From NCBI RefSeq assembly GCF_012844455.2, contig NZ_JABBCQ020000015.1, positions 1 through 64,000 of the forward strand: a stretch of 64,000 bases of DNA, given 5' to 3'. Position numbers and translations under genes: made by a program. The stretch comes from Comamonas suwonensis. GTDB lineage: Bacteria > Pseudomonadota > Gammaproteobacteria > Burkholderiales > Burkholderiaceae_C. Position 1 is the first letter of the stretch, and each line of letters begins with the position of its first letter. Positions 35,480 to 45,032 of this stretch are shown here, piece after piece. The notes under the pieces were generated by a model, which was not told the DNA's origin, ran no database searches, and was given only the letters and a program-made list of their open reading frames with translations.

Positions 35480-36727
35480 ATGAGTCAGAAATTCGTGAAC
35501 TCTCAAGGCACAAGGTGCTCCAGCTTGCTGGATGCGCTGCTGACGACGAATTCGCGCCAGCGTGTGTCATTGATTACGACAGGATTTGCCTGTTTGTTCA
35601 TGGCGTTCTGCATTCTGGCCATGGAGCTGGTTGCCGCCGCAGGGCTGGCTGACAGGCAGTGGGTGCGCTGGTGGTCGTTTGCCAGTGGAGCTTGCGTGCT
35701 GATCAGCTTTGCCTTGATCCGCAGCGGGGTGACGCGTGACTGGCATGACCCGGCGTTTACCAGCGTGCAGATGCTCTACGCCATCACCAGCAACGCCGCA
35801 GCCTATGTGATTGCCGGTATGGCCAGGGGTATTACGCCGCCCATCCTGGCGGCGATCATGATGTTCGCGGTCTTCGGCCTGAAACCCAAGCAGATCAAGG
35901 GCTTGATGTTCTATGGGCTGTTCGCCTATGGCGCGGCGGCAGTGGTGGTGCAGTGGGGGCTGCCTGGCGAGCCCATGCCGGCCTCTCTGGCGGCGGTCTA
36001 TCTGCTGATCGTGACCATGGTGCTGACGATGACGGCTGCGCTGGGTCTGCATGCCAATGCCATGCGGGTGCGTCTGCAAGTGCAAAAGAGCGAGCTGGCC
36101 GAAGCGGTGCAGCATATTCACGAGCTGGCCACGCACGATGAACTGACCGGACTTCCTAATCGCCGCTATATGCAGGACATGCTGCGTCTTGAAGAGATGC
36201 GAGCCCGGCACAGTGGCCAGCCTTTGCTGGTGGCTCAGTTTGATCTGGATTTCTTCAAAGCGATTAACGACAGCCACGGCCATGCTGCAGGCGATCAGGT
36301 TTTGCAGAATTTTGCCGGTCAGGTGGCGGCCTACGTCCGAGGTTCGGATATTTGGGCGCGCTGGGGCGGGGAGGAGTTTGTGCTGCTGATGGTCAACACA
36401 TCACAGGATGACGGCGCTCAGCTGCTGGAGTCTGTGAGAGCGAGGATTGCCGCAACGCCTGCGGTGCTGTCCTCGGGCATTCACGTCCCCTATACGGTTT
36501 CCATCGGGGCCGCGCTGCTTGAGGAGGGCGAAAGCGCGGTGACATTGCTGGAGCGCACCGATGCTGCCTTGTATGAGGCCAAGCACCGGGGCCGCAACCG
36601 GGTGGAGTGGGCCAGGCAGAAGCCAGTACCTGGTCTGGCTCCTGCGCGCAGCAAGTTCAGCCCCGCTCGGCCGGACGACTGGGCTGGTTGCACCACTCAC
36701 TCCAGCTACCTGCAAACAAGGCCGTAG
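35480..36727 (+). CDS. Membrane-bound GGDEF diguanylate cyclase
   Basis: A 415-residue cyclase with about six predicted transmembrane segments in residues 25-205 (for example LITTGFACLFMAFCILAMEL and LAAVYLLIVTMVLTMTAA) as an unknown sensor, a short linker helix (VQKSELAEAVQHIHELA), and a GGDEF domain with THDELTGLPNRRY, DLDFFKAINDSHGHAAGD and the active site RWGGEEF. The RGSD five residues before GGEEF is an RxxD inhibitory site, so feedback by c-di-GMP is expected. It is divergent from flhDC and its end overlaps the convergent sulfurtransferase gene by 71 bp. Confidence 0.92.
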   Translation: MSQKFVNSQGTRCSSLLDALLTTNSRQRVSLITTGFACLFMAFCILAMELVAAAGLADRQWVRWWSFASGACVLISFALIRSGVTRDWHDPAFTSVQMLYAITSNAAAYVIAGMARGITPPILAAIMMFAVFGLKPKQIKGLMFYGLFAYGAAAVVVQWGLPGEPMPASLAAVYLLIVTMVLTMTAALGLHANAMRVRLQVQKSELAEAVQHIHELATHDELTGLPNRRYMQDMLRLEEMRARHSGQPLLVAQFDLDFFKAINDSHGHAAGDQVLQNFAGQVAAYVRGSDIWARWGGEEFVLLMVNTSQDDGAQLLESVRARIAATPAVLSSGIHVPYTVSIGAALLEEGESAVTLLERTDAALYEAKHRGRNRVEWARQKPVPGLAPARSKFSPARPDDWAGCTTHSSYLQTRP

Positions 36728-37568
36728 GCGCAAAGCCTGCAATGCGCATGGCCAGCACATTGGGCGTAGCGCTGACGCCGCTGCCGCACTGGTGCACCAC
36801 GCTGGCCGGGTCGCGCCCTGCCAGCAGCTCATCAAACTCCGCCTTGAGCAGGGCTGCAGGCTTGAAGCGGCCATCGGCGGCAATATTGCTGCTGAACGGC
36901 CGGTTGAGGGCGCCGGGGATATGGCCCGCCACGGGGTCCAGAGGTTCAACCTCACCGCGATAGCGGGCGGGGGCACGGGCATCAATCAGCGTCTGGGTGG
37001 TTTGGCCCAGATCGGCCTCAACCTGATCGACTGTTTTCAGCGTCTCCAGCGGCTCGCCCAGCTCGAAGTTGGACTGGAAGTGGCCGGGCTCTTCACCCGC
37101 ATTCACGGCCTGACCAGCGGCCTGCCAGGCTTGCAGCCCACCGTCGAGCACGGCCACGGCGTCATGGCCGGCCCAGCGCAGCATCCACCACAGGCGGCCG
37201 CAGTAGTTGGCACCGTTGCGGTCATAGACCACGGCCTGCATATCGTTGGCAAAACCGATGGACGACAGCCAGACCGAGAAACGCTCGCGCGTGGGAAGCG
37301 GGTGGCGACCGCCCGATGCGGCCTGAACGCTGGTCGCAACCTGACCATCTTCACCCGGTGCGCCGTGCGGGGCGCTGAGATTTTTGTCCAGATCGGCAAA
37401 CACCGCCTCTGGAATATGCGACTGCAGATACTGCGCATGACCGGCCGGCGGGTTCATGAGATCGAAGCTGCAGTCAAACGCCATCACGGGCTTGCCGCTG
37501 GCCTTGAGCTGGGCCAGTTGCTCGACGGAAATCAGGGTGTTATAGCGCCCGGGTGCAGATGTAGTCAT
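36657..37568 (-). CDS. sseA: Thiosulfate/3-mercaptopyruvate sulfurtransferase
   Basis: A 303-residue two-domain rhodanese. The N-terminal rhodanese domain (VMAFDCSFDLMNPPAG, HIPEAVFADLDKNLS) is structural; the C-terminal domain carries the catalytic Cys in HQCGSGVSATPNVLA, the loop CGSGV[ST]A being typical of mercaptopyruvate sulfurtransferases. The start at 37568 (MTTSAPGRY) is chosen from the family. Its last 71 bp overlap the end of the convergent diguanylate cyclase gene. Confidence 0.92.
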   Translation of the reverse strand: MTTSAPGRYNTLISVEQLAQLKASGKPVMAFDCSFDLMNPPAGHAQYLQSHIPEAVFADLDKNLSAPHGAPGEDGQVATSVQAASGGRHPLPTRERFSVWLSSIGFANDMQAVVYDRNGANYCGRLWWMLRWAGHDAVAVLDGGLQAWQAAGQAVNAGEEPGHFQSNFELGEPLETLKTVDQVEADLGQTTQTLIDARAPARYRGEVEPLDPVAGHIPGALNRPFSSNIAADGRFKPAALLKAEFDELLAGRDPASVVHQCGSGVSATPNVLAMRIAGFAPTALFAGSWSEWCNQPSRPAERG

Positions 37569-37823
37569 GGCTTGCTGCTCCAAAAAATGTAGCTGATGCA
37601 GGCCATGCATGGGTGCTGACCTGCGGGATGCAAACCATTATGCGATGGGGGGGGGCTGACTCAGAGGTCTGGCGAGCTATCGTTTGGACAGGTGTGTCTG
37701 CGCTGTCGGATAGCGTTGAACAGGCGCATGGAGCAGTCCGGGATGGCAAGCTGGCAAGGGCCGCCTTGCCGCGATGGCATCGCCCCCTCCCGCGAAGCGA
37801 GAGAGGGGATGGCGCCTCAAGGG
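37569..37823. other. Gap with a C/G-rich hairpin
   Basis: The right part (37735-37823) contains GGCAAGGGCCGCCTTGCC, then CGCCCCCTCCCGCGAAGCG with AGAGAGGGG: hairpins resembling the tail part of the composite repeats at 23.8 and 34.1 kb. They follow the DMT gene's stop and may end its transcript. The rest holds no frame. Confidence 0.5.
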
Positions 37824-38738
37824 TCAGCTTCTGGAGCGGAGTGCCGTCGCCGCTGCACCACTGGCCACGATCAGCACAATGCCCACCCAGCCGATCATGG
37901 GAATGCTCTCGCCAAACAGCATCAGGCTGAGCAGTGCGGCAAACACAATGCCGGTGTACTGCAGATTGGCCACCACCAGCGTGTTGCGCTTGCTGCCGGC
38001 GGAAGCGTAGGCCTTGGTCATGCAGACCTGGGCGACGGCGGCGAGCACGCCCACGGGCAGCAGCCACAGAGCGCTCCAGCCCGGGAAGGGGGAGATACCG
38101 ATAAACAGCATGGTGATGCCGCCAGCAATGGCCGAGCCCAGAGAGAAGTAAAAGACCACGCGGGTTTCAGGCTCCCCCATGCGCGAGAGCGTGGCCACCT
38201 GCATATAAGCCATGGCCGCAAACATGCCGCCAAATAGCCCACCCAGTGCGGCCACCCATTCGCTGGCCGGGGCGCTTGTGGGGCGCAGCACCAGCAGCAC
38301 GCCGACAAAGCCGGCCAAGACGGTGGAGACCAGTCCCCAGGGAAAGGGCGGAATGGCGAGACGGGTCTCGGGCTGCGCGGCATAGGACTTGCGCAGGGTG
38401 TGGCGCATCCACAAACCCTGGGTGATGAGGAATACGGCCATCCAGATGCTGCTCATGGAGTTGAGCGTGGTGGCGGTGGCCAGTGGCAGATGACCAATGG
38501 CATAAAACCAGGCACCCATGGAGACAACGCCGACAAAACTGCGCCAGCCGTGCTCACGCGGGTAGCGGGTCGCCAGTGTCACGCCGCTGCGTTTGGCCAG
38601 CCAGGCCAGCAGAGCCATGCTGATCAGGCCACGGTAAAAAATAATCTCTGCAGTATTGAAGTCTTGGGAGGCAAACTTCACACACACACTCATGACCGCA
38701 AAAATCAACGCGGCCAGCACCATCCACAGGGCTTGCAT
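37824..38738 (-). CDS. DMT-superfamily (EamA) transporter
   Basis: A 304-residue inner-membrane protein with ten predicted transmembrane segments in two EamA repeats, starting MQALWMVLAALIFAVMSVCV; the second repeat begins near WVAALGGLFGGMFAAMAYM. Members export amino acids, metabolites or nucleotide sugars; the substrate cannot be read. It is flanked by repeats and appears to be a single-gene unit. Confidence 0.9.
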   Translation of the reverse strand: MQALWMVLAALIFAVMSVCVKFASQDFNTAEIIFYRGLISMALLAWLAKRSGVTLATRYPREHGWRSFVGVVSMGAWFYAIGHLPLATATTLNSMSSIWMAVFLITQGLWMRHTLRKSYAAQPETRLAIPPFPWGLVSTVLAGFVGVLLVLRPTSAPASEWVAALGGLFGGMFAAMAYMQVATLSRMGEPETRVVFYFSLGSAIAGGITMLFIGISPFPGWSALWLLPVGVLAAVAQVCMTKAYASAGSKRNTLVVANLQYTGIVFAALLSLMLFGESIPMIGWVGIVLIVASGAAATALRSRS

Positions 38739-38756
38739 ATCTCACTCAATTCAGCA

Positions 38757-38810
38757 TAAAAAATAGCTGCTGCGCTTATGGGGTAAGCGATAGCAGCTAT
38801 CGATTTTGAG
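38757..38810. repeat. Interspersed palindromic repeat (copy 6)
   Basis: AAAAAATAGCTGCTGCGCTTA, GGGGTAAGCG, ATAGCAGCTATCGATTTT: inverted arms AATAGCTGCT / AGCAGCTAT around GCGCTTA / TAAGCG, between the DMT and Rieske genes. Confidence 0.7.
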
Positions 38811-38821
38811 GCGTGCCTCGT

Positions 38822-39961
38822 TCAGCGTTGGGGGACGCTGTCACCCATGATGCGGCGGTACCACTCATGGAAATGTTGCATACCGTCCTCCATGGGGCTC
38901 TGGTAGGGGCCGACTTCGTTGTCGCCGCGCATATACAAAGCCTTGCGGCCTGCATCCATGCGCTCGGCAATTTCGTCGTCCTCAATGCAGGTTTCCATGT
39001 AGGCCGCTTTTTGGGCCTGAACGAACTCGGGCTCGAAGGCCGCGATTTCTTCAGGGTAGAAGAATTCCACCACGTTCAGCGTCTTGTCCACGGCCAGAGG
39101 ATGCAGGGTCGAGACCGTCAGCACATGCGGGTACCACTCCACCATGATGTGGGGGTAATAGGTCAGCCAGATGGCACCGCGATCAGGCAACTCGCCATTG
39201 CGATAGGCCAGCAGCACGTCATGCCAGGTTTTGTAGATGTCCGAGCCGGGGTTGCCAAAGCTGGGTGCCACGCCCACGGTCTGCACCGAGTACTCGCTGG
39301 AAAATTCCCACTTCAGGTCGTCGCAGGTGACGAAGTTGCCCAAGCCGGGGTGGAAGGGGCCGACGTGGTAGTCCTCCAGATAGACCTCGATAAAGGTCTT
39401 CCAGTTGTAGTTGCACTCGTGCATTTCTACGTGGTGGAGCACAAAGCCATCGAATTGGAGCTGGTCGCGCAGCTTCATGCCTGCAAGATCGGTCTCGACA
39501 TCGCGGCCGTTGTCCTCAAACAGCAGGCCATTCCACTCGCGCAGCTGGTAGTTGTTGAGGTTCAGGCAGGGGTCATGGCCAAAATGGGGCGCGCCCAGCA
39601 GCTCGCCGCTGGTGTTGTAGGTCCAGCGGTGCAGCGGACAGACGATGTTGCCTCCGGCATGGCCTTTGCCTTCGGAGCTCAGATTGCCCCGGCCCTTGAG
39701 CATCACGGCCTGACGGTGGCGGCAGACGTTGGAGATCAGCTCGATCTCACCCTTGCTGTTGCGCACCAGCGCCCGGCCTTCGTTTTCCTGAGGCAAGGCG
39801 TAGTAGTCGCCGATTTCGGGTACGGCGAGCTGGTGGCCGACATAACGAGGGCCGCGCTTGAAAATGGATTCCAACTCGCGCTGGAACAGCGCGGGGTCGA
39901 AATAACTTGAAACTGGTAGTTGGCTTGCGGCCTGCTGCAGTTGAAGACTTAAATCAGTCAT
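38822..39961 (-). CDS. Rieske 2Fe-2S ring-hydroxylating-type oxygenase, alpha subunit
   Basis: A 379-residue Rieske non-heme iron oxygenase. The Rieske motif is NVCRHRQAVM ... GNIVCPLHRWTY (Cys-x-His ... Cys-x2-His, about residues 80-115). The mononuclear iron site has EDYHVGPFHPGL (two His) and a distal acidic residue. Members hydroxylate or demethylate aromatic acids or quaternary amines such as glycine betaine; no reductase lies beside it, so the substrate is unknown. It is a lone gene with a long upstream gap. Confidence 0.92.
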   Translation of the reverse strand: MTDLSLQLQQAASQLPVSSYFDPALFQRELESIFKRGPRYVGHQLAVPEIGDYYALPQENEGRALVRNSKGEIELISNVCRHRQAVMLKGRGNLSSEGKGHAGGNIVCPLHRWTYNTSGELLGAPHFGHDPCLNLNNYQLREWNGLLFEDNGRDVETDLAGMKLRDQLQFDGFVLHHVEMHECNYNWKTFIEVYLEDYHVGPFHPGLGNFVTCDDLKWEFSSEYSVQTVGVAPSFGNPGSDIYKTWHDVLLAYRNGELPDRGAIWLTYYPHIMVEWYPHVLTVSTLHPLAVDKTLNVVEFFYPEEIAAFEPEFVQAQKAAYMETCIEDDEIAERMDAGRKALYMRGDNEVGPYQSPMEDGMQHFHEWYRRIMGDSVPQR

Positions 39962-40409
39962 GGGTGACCTGACCTAAAGACTCCCCACAGGGAGGGTGCA
40001 CGTACGCACGCGGTAAATAACGAAACCGGCCTTGTCTGGACATGAATTTCAGGCGGTAAGAGGCAGAACTTGAAAATACAGCCACCAGAGCGCCCAAGCA
40101 GGATGACTAGAGACGGGGCCGGCTTGACAGGAATGGGATTATAGGCTGTGGGGTTATTGCCGTTCTTCTGGTACGTGTATTGGCGATGCGTGCCGCTTGG
40201 TGCTGATATCTGTCAGCCAACTGCCAGTTGCCTGAAAACCTGCGTGGGCAAAGGTTCTGCCGCCTCAGGCATGGCGCTCAGAAAGGCAGAAGTCGTGCAG
40301 AAGTCACAGCTAGGACACAAAGCGTGGGCCTGCTTTGCGGTCATTGGACGCTGGGAGGGCGGGGACGCCTAAAATCGTCGTTTCCGTCCAACACAAACCC
40401 ACACCATCC
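39962..40409. other. Divergent gap between the Rieske gene and xseB
   Basis: About 450 bp with no convincing gene. TTGACA at 40125 and TAAAAT near 40371-40376 are possible promoter elements, the latter about 34 bp before xseB. Short frames here lack ribosome binding sites and family resemblance. Confidence 0.45.
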
Positions 40410-40649
40410 ATGCCCAAGGCCGCCGCTGCGAAAAAATCTGAACAGCCTGCCAGCTACGAAGCTGCGTTGCAGGAGCTGGAGCAACTGATTGCACAGATCG
40501 AATCCGGTCAGCTGCCGCTGGAGCAGATGCTCAGTGGCTATCAGCGAGCCGCTGAACTGCTGGGCTTTTGCCGTGGGCAGCTGGATGCCGTGCAGGAGCA
40601 AGTCAAGGTGCTCGATGAAGGCAAGTTGTCCGCTTGGACTCAGGACTGA
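40410..40649 (+). CDS. xseB: Exodeoxyribonuclease VII small subunit
   Basis: A 79-residue helical protein: [20 protein letters not shown] then [16 protein letters not shown], the complete XseB pattern. It partners XseA to degrade single-stranded DNA; the large subunit is not in the window. The ATG at 40410 is the family start. It is first in the xseB-ispA-dxs operon, the usual order in proteobacteria, and is followed by ispA after 5 bp. Confidence 0.93.
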   Translation: MPKAAAAKKSEQPASYEAALQELEQLIAQIESGQLPLEQMLSGYQRAAELLGFCRGQLDAVQEQVKVLDEGKLSAWTQD

Positions 40650-40654
40650 GACCC

Positions 40655-41647
40655 ATGCCCGAGCCAGATTCAGACCCAGAGACCACCGCCTTGAATATGC
40701 CGCCCATGAATGAATCAATGATTGCTGAACCGTCGACTTCTCTGAACGCGGGCAAGCCTGCCCTGGATTTCTCTGTCTGGATGCAGGAGCGACTGGCTCG
40801 CACCGAGTACGCGCTGTCGCGCTGGGTGGGCATCAACACGCCAGCAGGTCTGGGTGAAGCCATGCGCTACGCCGTGCTCGATGGCGGCAAGCGTCTGCGG
40901 CCCTTGCTGGTCTGGGCCGCTGCCGAAGCCGTGAGCGGGCAAGCGGCTGCCATGCTGCGTGCCGGTTGCGCGGTGGAGCTGATTCACGCTTACTCGCTGG
41001 TGCACGATGACATGCCCTGCATGGACAACGACATCATGCGTCGTGGCAAGCCCACCGTGCATGTGCAGTTTGGCGAAGCCTCGGCCCTGCTGGCCGGTGA
41101 TGCGCTGCAGGCGCTGGCCTTTGAACTGCTGCTGCCCGAGGATGAAGGCATTCCCTGCTCCATGCAGGCCAAGCTTTGCCGTTTGCTGGGCGCTGCCGCG
41201 GGCGGTCAGGGCATGGCTGGCGGTCAGGCGATTGATCTGGCCAGCGTGGGCAAACAGCTCGATGAAGCGCAGCTGCGCGAAATGCACCGCCTCAAGACCG
41301 GTGCCCTGCTGCTGGGCAGCGTGCTCATGGGTGCTGCCTGCAATGAAAAAACCGATGGGGTGGCTCTGGCTGCGCTGACGGACTATGGTCAGGCGCTGGG
41401 CGTAGCCTTCCAGGTCGTTGATGACATTCTGGATGTGGTTGCCGATTCGGCCACGCTGGGCAAGACGGCGGGCAAGGATGCGGCCAATGACAAGCCTACC
41501 TATGTGTCCCTGCTGGGGCTGGAGACTGCGCGTGCGCATGCTGAAGAGCTGCGCCTGCAGGCCCATGCCGCGCTGGCCCGCAGCGGTCTGGCAGATACGC
41601 AGGCGCTGGCGGCGCTAGCTGATATGGTGGTGCAGCGCACACACTAA
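40655..41647 (+). CDS. ispA: Farnesyl diphosphate synthase (polyprenyl synthetase)
   Basis: Condenses IPP with DMAPP and GPP to farnesyl diphosphate. A 330-residue protein with GGKRLRPLLVWAAAE, the first Asp-rich motif LVHDDMPCMDND (about residue 116), and the second VVDDILDVVAD (about 260). The N-terminal 30-40 residues are extra compared with E. coli IspA and include several Met; MPEPDSD at 40655 is chosen because it starts 5 bp after xseB, but a later Met at about 40709 is possible. Supplies the dxs-derived isoprenoid pathway. Confidence 0.94.
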   Translation: MPEPDSDPETTALNMPPMNESMIAEPSTSLNAGKPALDFSVWMQERLARTEYALSRWVGINTPAGLGEAMRYAVLDGGKRLRPLLVWAAAEAVSGQAAAMLRAGCAVELIHAYSLVHDDMPCMDNDIMRRGKPTVHVQFGEASALLAGDALQALAFELLLPEDEGIPCSMQAKLCRLLGAAAGGQGMAGGQAIDLASVGKQLDEAQLREMHRLKTGALLLGSVLMGAACNEKTDGVALAALTDYGQALGVAFQVVDDILDVVADSATLGKTAGKDAANDKPTYVSLLGLETARAHAEELRLQAHAALARSGLADTQALAALADMVVQRTH

Positions 41648-41675
41648 AAAACAAGAATAAAAAAGCCCTGTAATC

Positions 41676-41715
41676 CAGTATTGGCAAGCGCTAGCAGCTA
41701 TCAAAAAATATAGAT
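41676..41715. repeat. Interspersed palindromic repeat, partial (copy 7)
   Basis: GGCAAGCGCTAGCAGCTATC followed by AAAAAATA: one arm of the family, between ispA and dxs within the operon. Confidence 0.6.
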
Positions 41716-41716
41716 C

Positions 41717-43582
41717 ATGTCCACGAACACATACCCTTTGCTGCAGAGCATCAATGATCCCGCAGAGATGCGCCGCCTGCCGCGTGCGCAGCTTAAGACG
41801 CTGGCCGCCGAGCTGCGCGGCTATGTGATCGACAGTGTCTCCAAGACAGGCGGGCACCTCAGCTCCAACCTGGGAACCGTGGAGCTGACGGTGGCGCTGC
41901 ACGCGGTGTTCAACACGCCGCATGACCGCATCGTCTGGGATGTGGGTCACCAGACCTATCCGCACAAAATTTTGACGGGTCGCCGCGACCGCATGTCCAC
42001 GCTGCGCCAGATGGGGGGGCTGTCGGGGTTTCCTCAGCGCACCGAGAGCGAATACGACACCTTTGGCACGGCGCACTCGTCCACCAGCATTTCTGCCGCT
42101 TTAGGCATGGCCATGGCAGCCAAGCAAAAGGGCGAAGACCGCCGTGCCATCGCCGTGATTGGTGACGGAGCGATGACGGCCGGCATGGCCTTTGAGGCAC
42201 TGAACAACGGCGGTGTGACCGATGCCAATCTACTGGTCATCCTCAACGACAACGATATGAGCATCAGCCCGCCCGTGGGTGCTCTGAACCGTTATCTGGC
42301 CCAGTTGATGAGCGGCCAGTTCTACGCCAAGGCCCGTGATGTGGGCAAGAGCGTTCTCAAACAGGTGCCGCCGCTGCTGGAGCTGGCCAAGCGCCTTGAG
42401 CAGCAGGCCAAGGGTATGGTCGTGCCTGCCACCATGTTTGAACAGTTTGGCTTCAACTACATCGGCCCGATTGATGGTCACGATCTGGATTCGCTGATTC
42501 CTACGCTGGAGAACATCAAAGGCCTGAAAGGCCCGCAGTTCCTGCATGTGGTGACCAAAAAAGGCCAAGGCTACAAGATGGCCGAGGCAGACCCGATTGC
42601 TTATCACGGCCCCGGAAAGTTCGATCCTGCTGTGGGTTTGGTCAAGTCCGCTACACCGGCCAAGCAGACTTTTACGCAAGTCTTTGGCACCTGGCTGTGC
42701 GATATGGCGGCCAAGGATCAGCGGTTGGTGGGTATCACGCCTGCCATGCGCGAAGGCTCGGGCATGGTGGAGTTTCACAAGCGTTTCCCCGGCCGCTACT
42801 ATGACGTGGGCATTGCCGAGCAACATGCCGTCACCTTTGCGGGTGGCATGGCTTGCGAAGGGCTCAAGCCCGTGGTTGCCATCTATTCGACCTTCTTGCA
42901 GCGCGGCTACGACCAGCTGATTCACGACGTAGCCCTGCAAAACCTGCCGGTGGTCTTTGCACTGGACCGTGCAGGTCTGGTGGGCGCTGATGGCGCTACG
43001 CACGCCGGTGCCTACGATGTGGCCTTTGTGCGCTGCATTCCGAATATGAGCATGGCTTGCCCGGCCGACGAGCGCGAAACGCGGCAGTTGCTGAGCACGG
43101 CTTACGCGCAAAATCACCCTGTCTGCGTGCGCTACCCGCGTGGCGCTGGTGTGGGCGTGGCCCCGCTGGAAAGCCTGGACGCTTTGCCCTTCGGCAAGGG
43201 CGAAATGCGCCGCGAATCGACCTCTAAAAAGGTGGCGATTCTGGCCTTCGGTACGCTGCTTTACCCCGCACTGCAAGCCGCCGAGGCACTGGACGCCAGC
43301 GTGGCCAATATGCGCTGGGCCAAACCGCTGGATGAAGAACTGTTGTTTCAATTGGCCGCCGAGCATGATTTGATCGTGACGCTGGAAGACAGCTGCATCA
43401 TGGGTGGTGCTGGCACGGCGGTGATGGAAGCGATGGCCGCCCACGGAGTGACCAAGAACGTGCTGCAACTGGGCCTGCCCGATCAGTTCATCGAGCATGG
43501 CGATCCCGTCAAGCTGCTGGCGCTGCAAGGGCTGGATGCTGAAGGCATTGAAGCCTCGATTCGCAAACGTCTTGCTGCCTGA
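41717..43582 (+). CDS. dxs: 1-deoxy-D-xylulose-5-phosphate synthase
   Basis: Thiamine-diphosphate enzyme joining pyruvate and glyceraldehyde-3-phosphate; first step of the MEP isoprenoid pathway and a branch to thiamine and pyridoxal. A 621-residue protein with [33 protein letters not shown], the ThDP motif [17 protein letters not shown] (near residue 145), [12 protein letters not shown] and the pyrimidine-binding half with [13 protein letters not shown]. Complete length. Third gene of xseB-ispA-dxs, followed by a terminator. Confidence 0.97.
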   Translation: MSTNTYPLLQSINDPAEMRRLPRAQLKTLAAELRGYVIDSVSKTGGHLSSNLGTVELTVALHAVFNTPHDRIVWDVGHQTYPHKILTGRRDRMSTLRQMGGLSGFPQRTESEYDTFGTAHSSTSISAALGMAMAAKQKGEDRRAIAVIGDGAMTAGMAFEALNNGGVTDANLLVILNDNDMSISPPVGALNRYLAQLMSGQFYAKARDVGKSVLKQVPPLLELAKRLEQQAKGMVVPATMFEQFGFNYIGPIDGHDLDSLIPTLENIKGLKGPQFLHVVTKKGQGYKMAEADPIAYHGPGKFDPAVGLVKSATPAKQTFTQVFGTWLCDMAAKDQRLVGITPAMREGSGMVEFHKRFPGRYYDVGIAEQHAVTFAGGMACEGLKPVVAIYSTFLQRGYDQLIHDVALQNLPVVFALDRAGLVGADGATHAGAYDVAFVRCIPNMSMACPADERETRQLLSTAYAQNHPVCVRYPRGAGVGVAPLESLDALPFGKGEMRRESTSKKVAILAFGTLLYPALQAAEALDASVANMRWAKPLDEELLFQLAAEHDLIVTLEDSCIMGGAGTAVMEAMAAHGVTKNVLQLGLPDQFIEHGDPVKLLALQGLDAEGIEASIRKRLAA

Positions 43583-43597
43583 GTCGAAAAGCAAAAA

Positions 43598-43626
43598 TGA
43601 GGCCCTTCATTGAAGGGCCTTTTTTC
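43598..43626 (+). terminator. Terminator after dxs
   Basis: AGGCCCTTCA / TGAAGGGCCT perfect 10-bp stem followed by a T-run, about 17 bp after the stop. Confidence 0.92.
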
Positions 43627-43765
43627 TTTGTGACATGGCAAAGAAAACTGACGGCAGACCTGAATCTCCACACAGTCGGCATCTGCGTTTCTAGAATGGC
43701 TGGGGCTTGAGCTCAGCCTGCTATAACGGTTGAGTCACTGACAAACTTATTGCGGAGAAATATTC

Positions 43766-44848
43766 ATGGATCGTCGCTCACTCGTCAAACATGTGGGCAT
43801 GGCTGGCGTGCTGGCTGCGGGTGTCGCACCTGCAGTGCGCGCCCAGGAGGTGCTGCGCTGGCGCCTTGTGACGAGCTTTCCTAAAGCACTGGACGCCATC
43901 TCTGGCGCTGCAGAAAAATTTGCCCAGACGCTGCGCGTCATGTCTGCAGGCCAGATCGAAGTCAGTATCCACGCCGCAGGCGAGCTGATGCCCGCATTTG
44001 GCGTGATGGACGGTGTGCAGAACGGGACGGTAGAGATGGCGCTGACGGCTCCGTACTACTTTACCGACAAAGACTACTGCTTCGCCCTGGGCTGTGCCGT
44101 TCCCTTTGGTCTGACGGCCCGGCAGATGGACGCATGGATGGAGTATGGCGGTGGGCGCAAACTCATGGATGACTTCTACGCCCAGTACAACATCAAGAGC
44201 CTGAGCGCGGGCAACACCGGCACGCAGATGGGCGGCTGGTATCGCAAAGAAATCAAGACCGTGCAGGACTTGCATGGGCTGCGCATGCGTGCAGGTGGTG
44301 GCCTGCTGGGTGATGCACTGCAAAAGCTGGGTGTGCAGGCCGTCAATATGCCAATTGGTGATGCGCAGCAGGCGCTGGAAAAAGGCAGGCTCGATGCGGT
44401 GGAGTTTGTCGGCCCGTATGACGATCAGAAACTGGGCTTTGGCAAGATTGCGCCTTACTACTATTACCCTGGCTGGTGGGAGGGTGGGGCCGAGCTGGCC
44501 TATTTCATCAACACCAAGGCCTATGCCGCGCTGGCACCTGAGCACCGGACCATGGTGGAAGCCGCGGCGGCGCTGGCAGCCAAGGATTTGACGGCCAAAT
44601 ATCTGGCGCTGAACCCTGCAGCACTGAAGAAGCTGCTGAGTGAAAGAGTGCAGTTGCGGGCCTTTCCGCGCGAGCTGATGGATGCGGGTTTCAAGGCGGT
44701 GATGGCGACCATGGCCGAGCACGAAGCCAAGTCGGCCATGTTCAAGAAGATTCACCGCAGCATGCGCGGGTTTCAGCATGATCAGCTGCTGTGGGACCGG
44801 TTCTCGGAATTTCGCTATGCCAGTTATATGAGTGCTGTGCGGCTGTGA
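43766..44848 (+). CDS. TRAP transporter substrate-binding protein (a)
   Basis: A 360-residue periplasmic TRAP (DctP/TakP-like) binding protein. The start MDRRSLVKHVGMAGVLAAGV is a Tat-type signal, then RAQEVLRWRLVTSFPKALDA. The core has GNTGTQMGGWYRKEI, DLHGLRMRAGGG and DAVEFVGPYDDQKLGFGKIA, and YYYYPGWWEGGAEL, the pattern of the TakP-like binders of 2-oxo acids. The conserved Arg in LRMR may bind a carboxylate ligand. It has a close neighbour at 45033 but no membrane subunits beside it. GGAGAAA precedes the start. Confidence 0.93.
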   Translation: MDRRSLVKHVGMAGVLAAGVAPAVRAQEVLRWRLVTSFPKALDAISGAAEKFAQTLRVMSAGQIEVSIHAAGELMPAFGVMDGVQNGTVEMALTAPYYFTDKDYCFALGCAVPFGLTARQMDAWMEYGGGRKLMDDFYAQYNIKSLSAGNTGTQMGGWYRKEIKTVQDLHGLRMRAGGGLLGDALQKLGVQAVNMPIGDAQQALEKGRLDAVEFVGPYDDQKLGFGKIAPYYYYPGWWEGGAELAYFINTKAYAALAPEHRTMVEAAAALAAKDLTAKYLALNPAALKKLLSERVQLRAFPRELMDAGFKAVMATMAEHEAKSAMFKKIHRSMRGFQHDQLLWDRFSEFRYASYMSAVRL

Positions 44849-45032
44849 GATCGGCTCTCGGAATGAGCAGCGCTTGATCGACCTTACTAGGTAGAACTTC
44901 TTAAATGAACGGTCACTTTTTAGTGAGCACTCCGCGTTGGGCTCGTGTACATTTTGTGCCTGTTGCATGAGTGAAGCTGGCTTAGATCAGCCATCTGTGC
45001 CAGCCCAATAACTTCCTCAAGGAGACTAAAAA

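Noticed and set aside
42230-43594. A 454-codon minus-strand frame
   Set aside because: Antisense to dxs, which has all family motifs on the plus strand.
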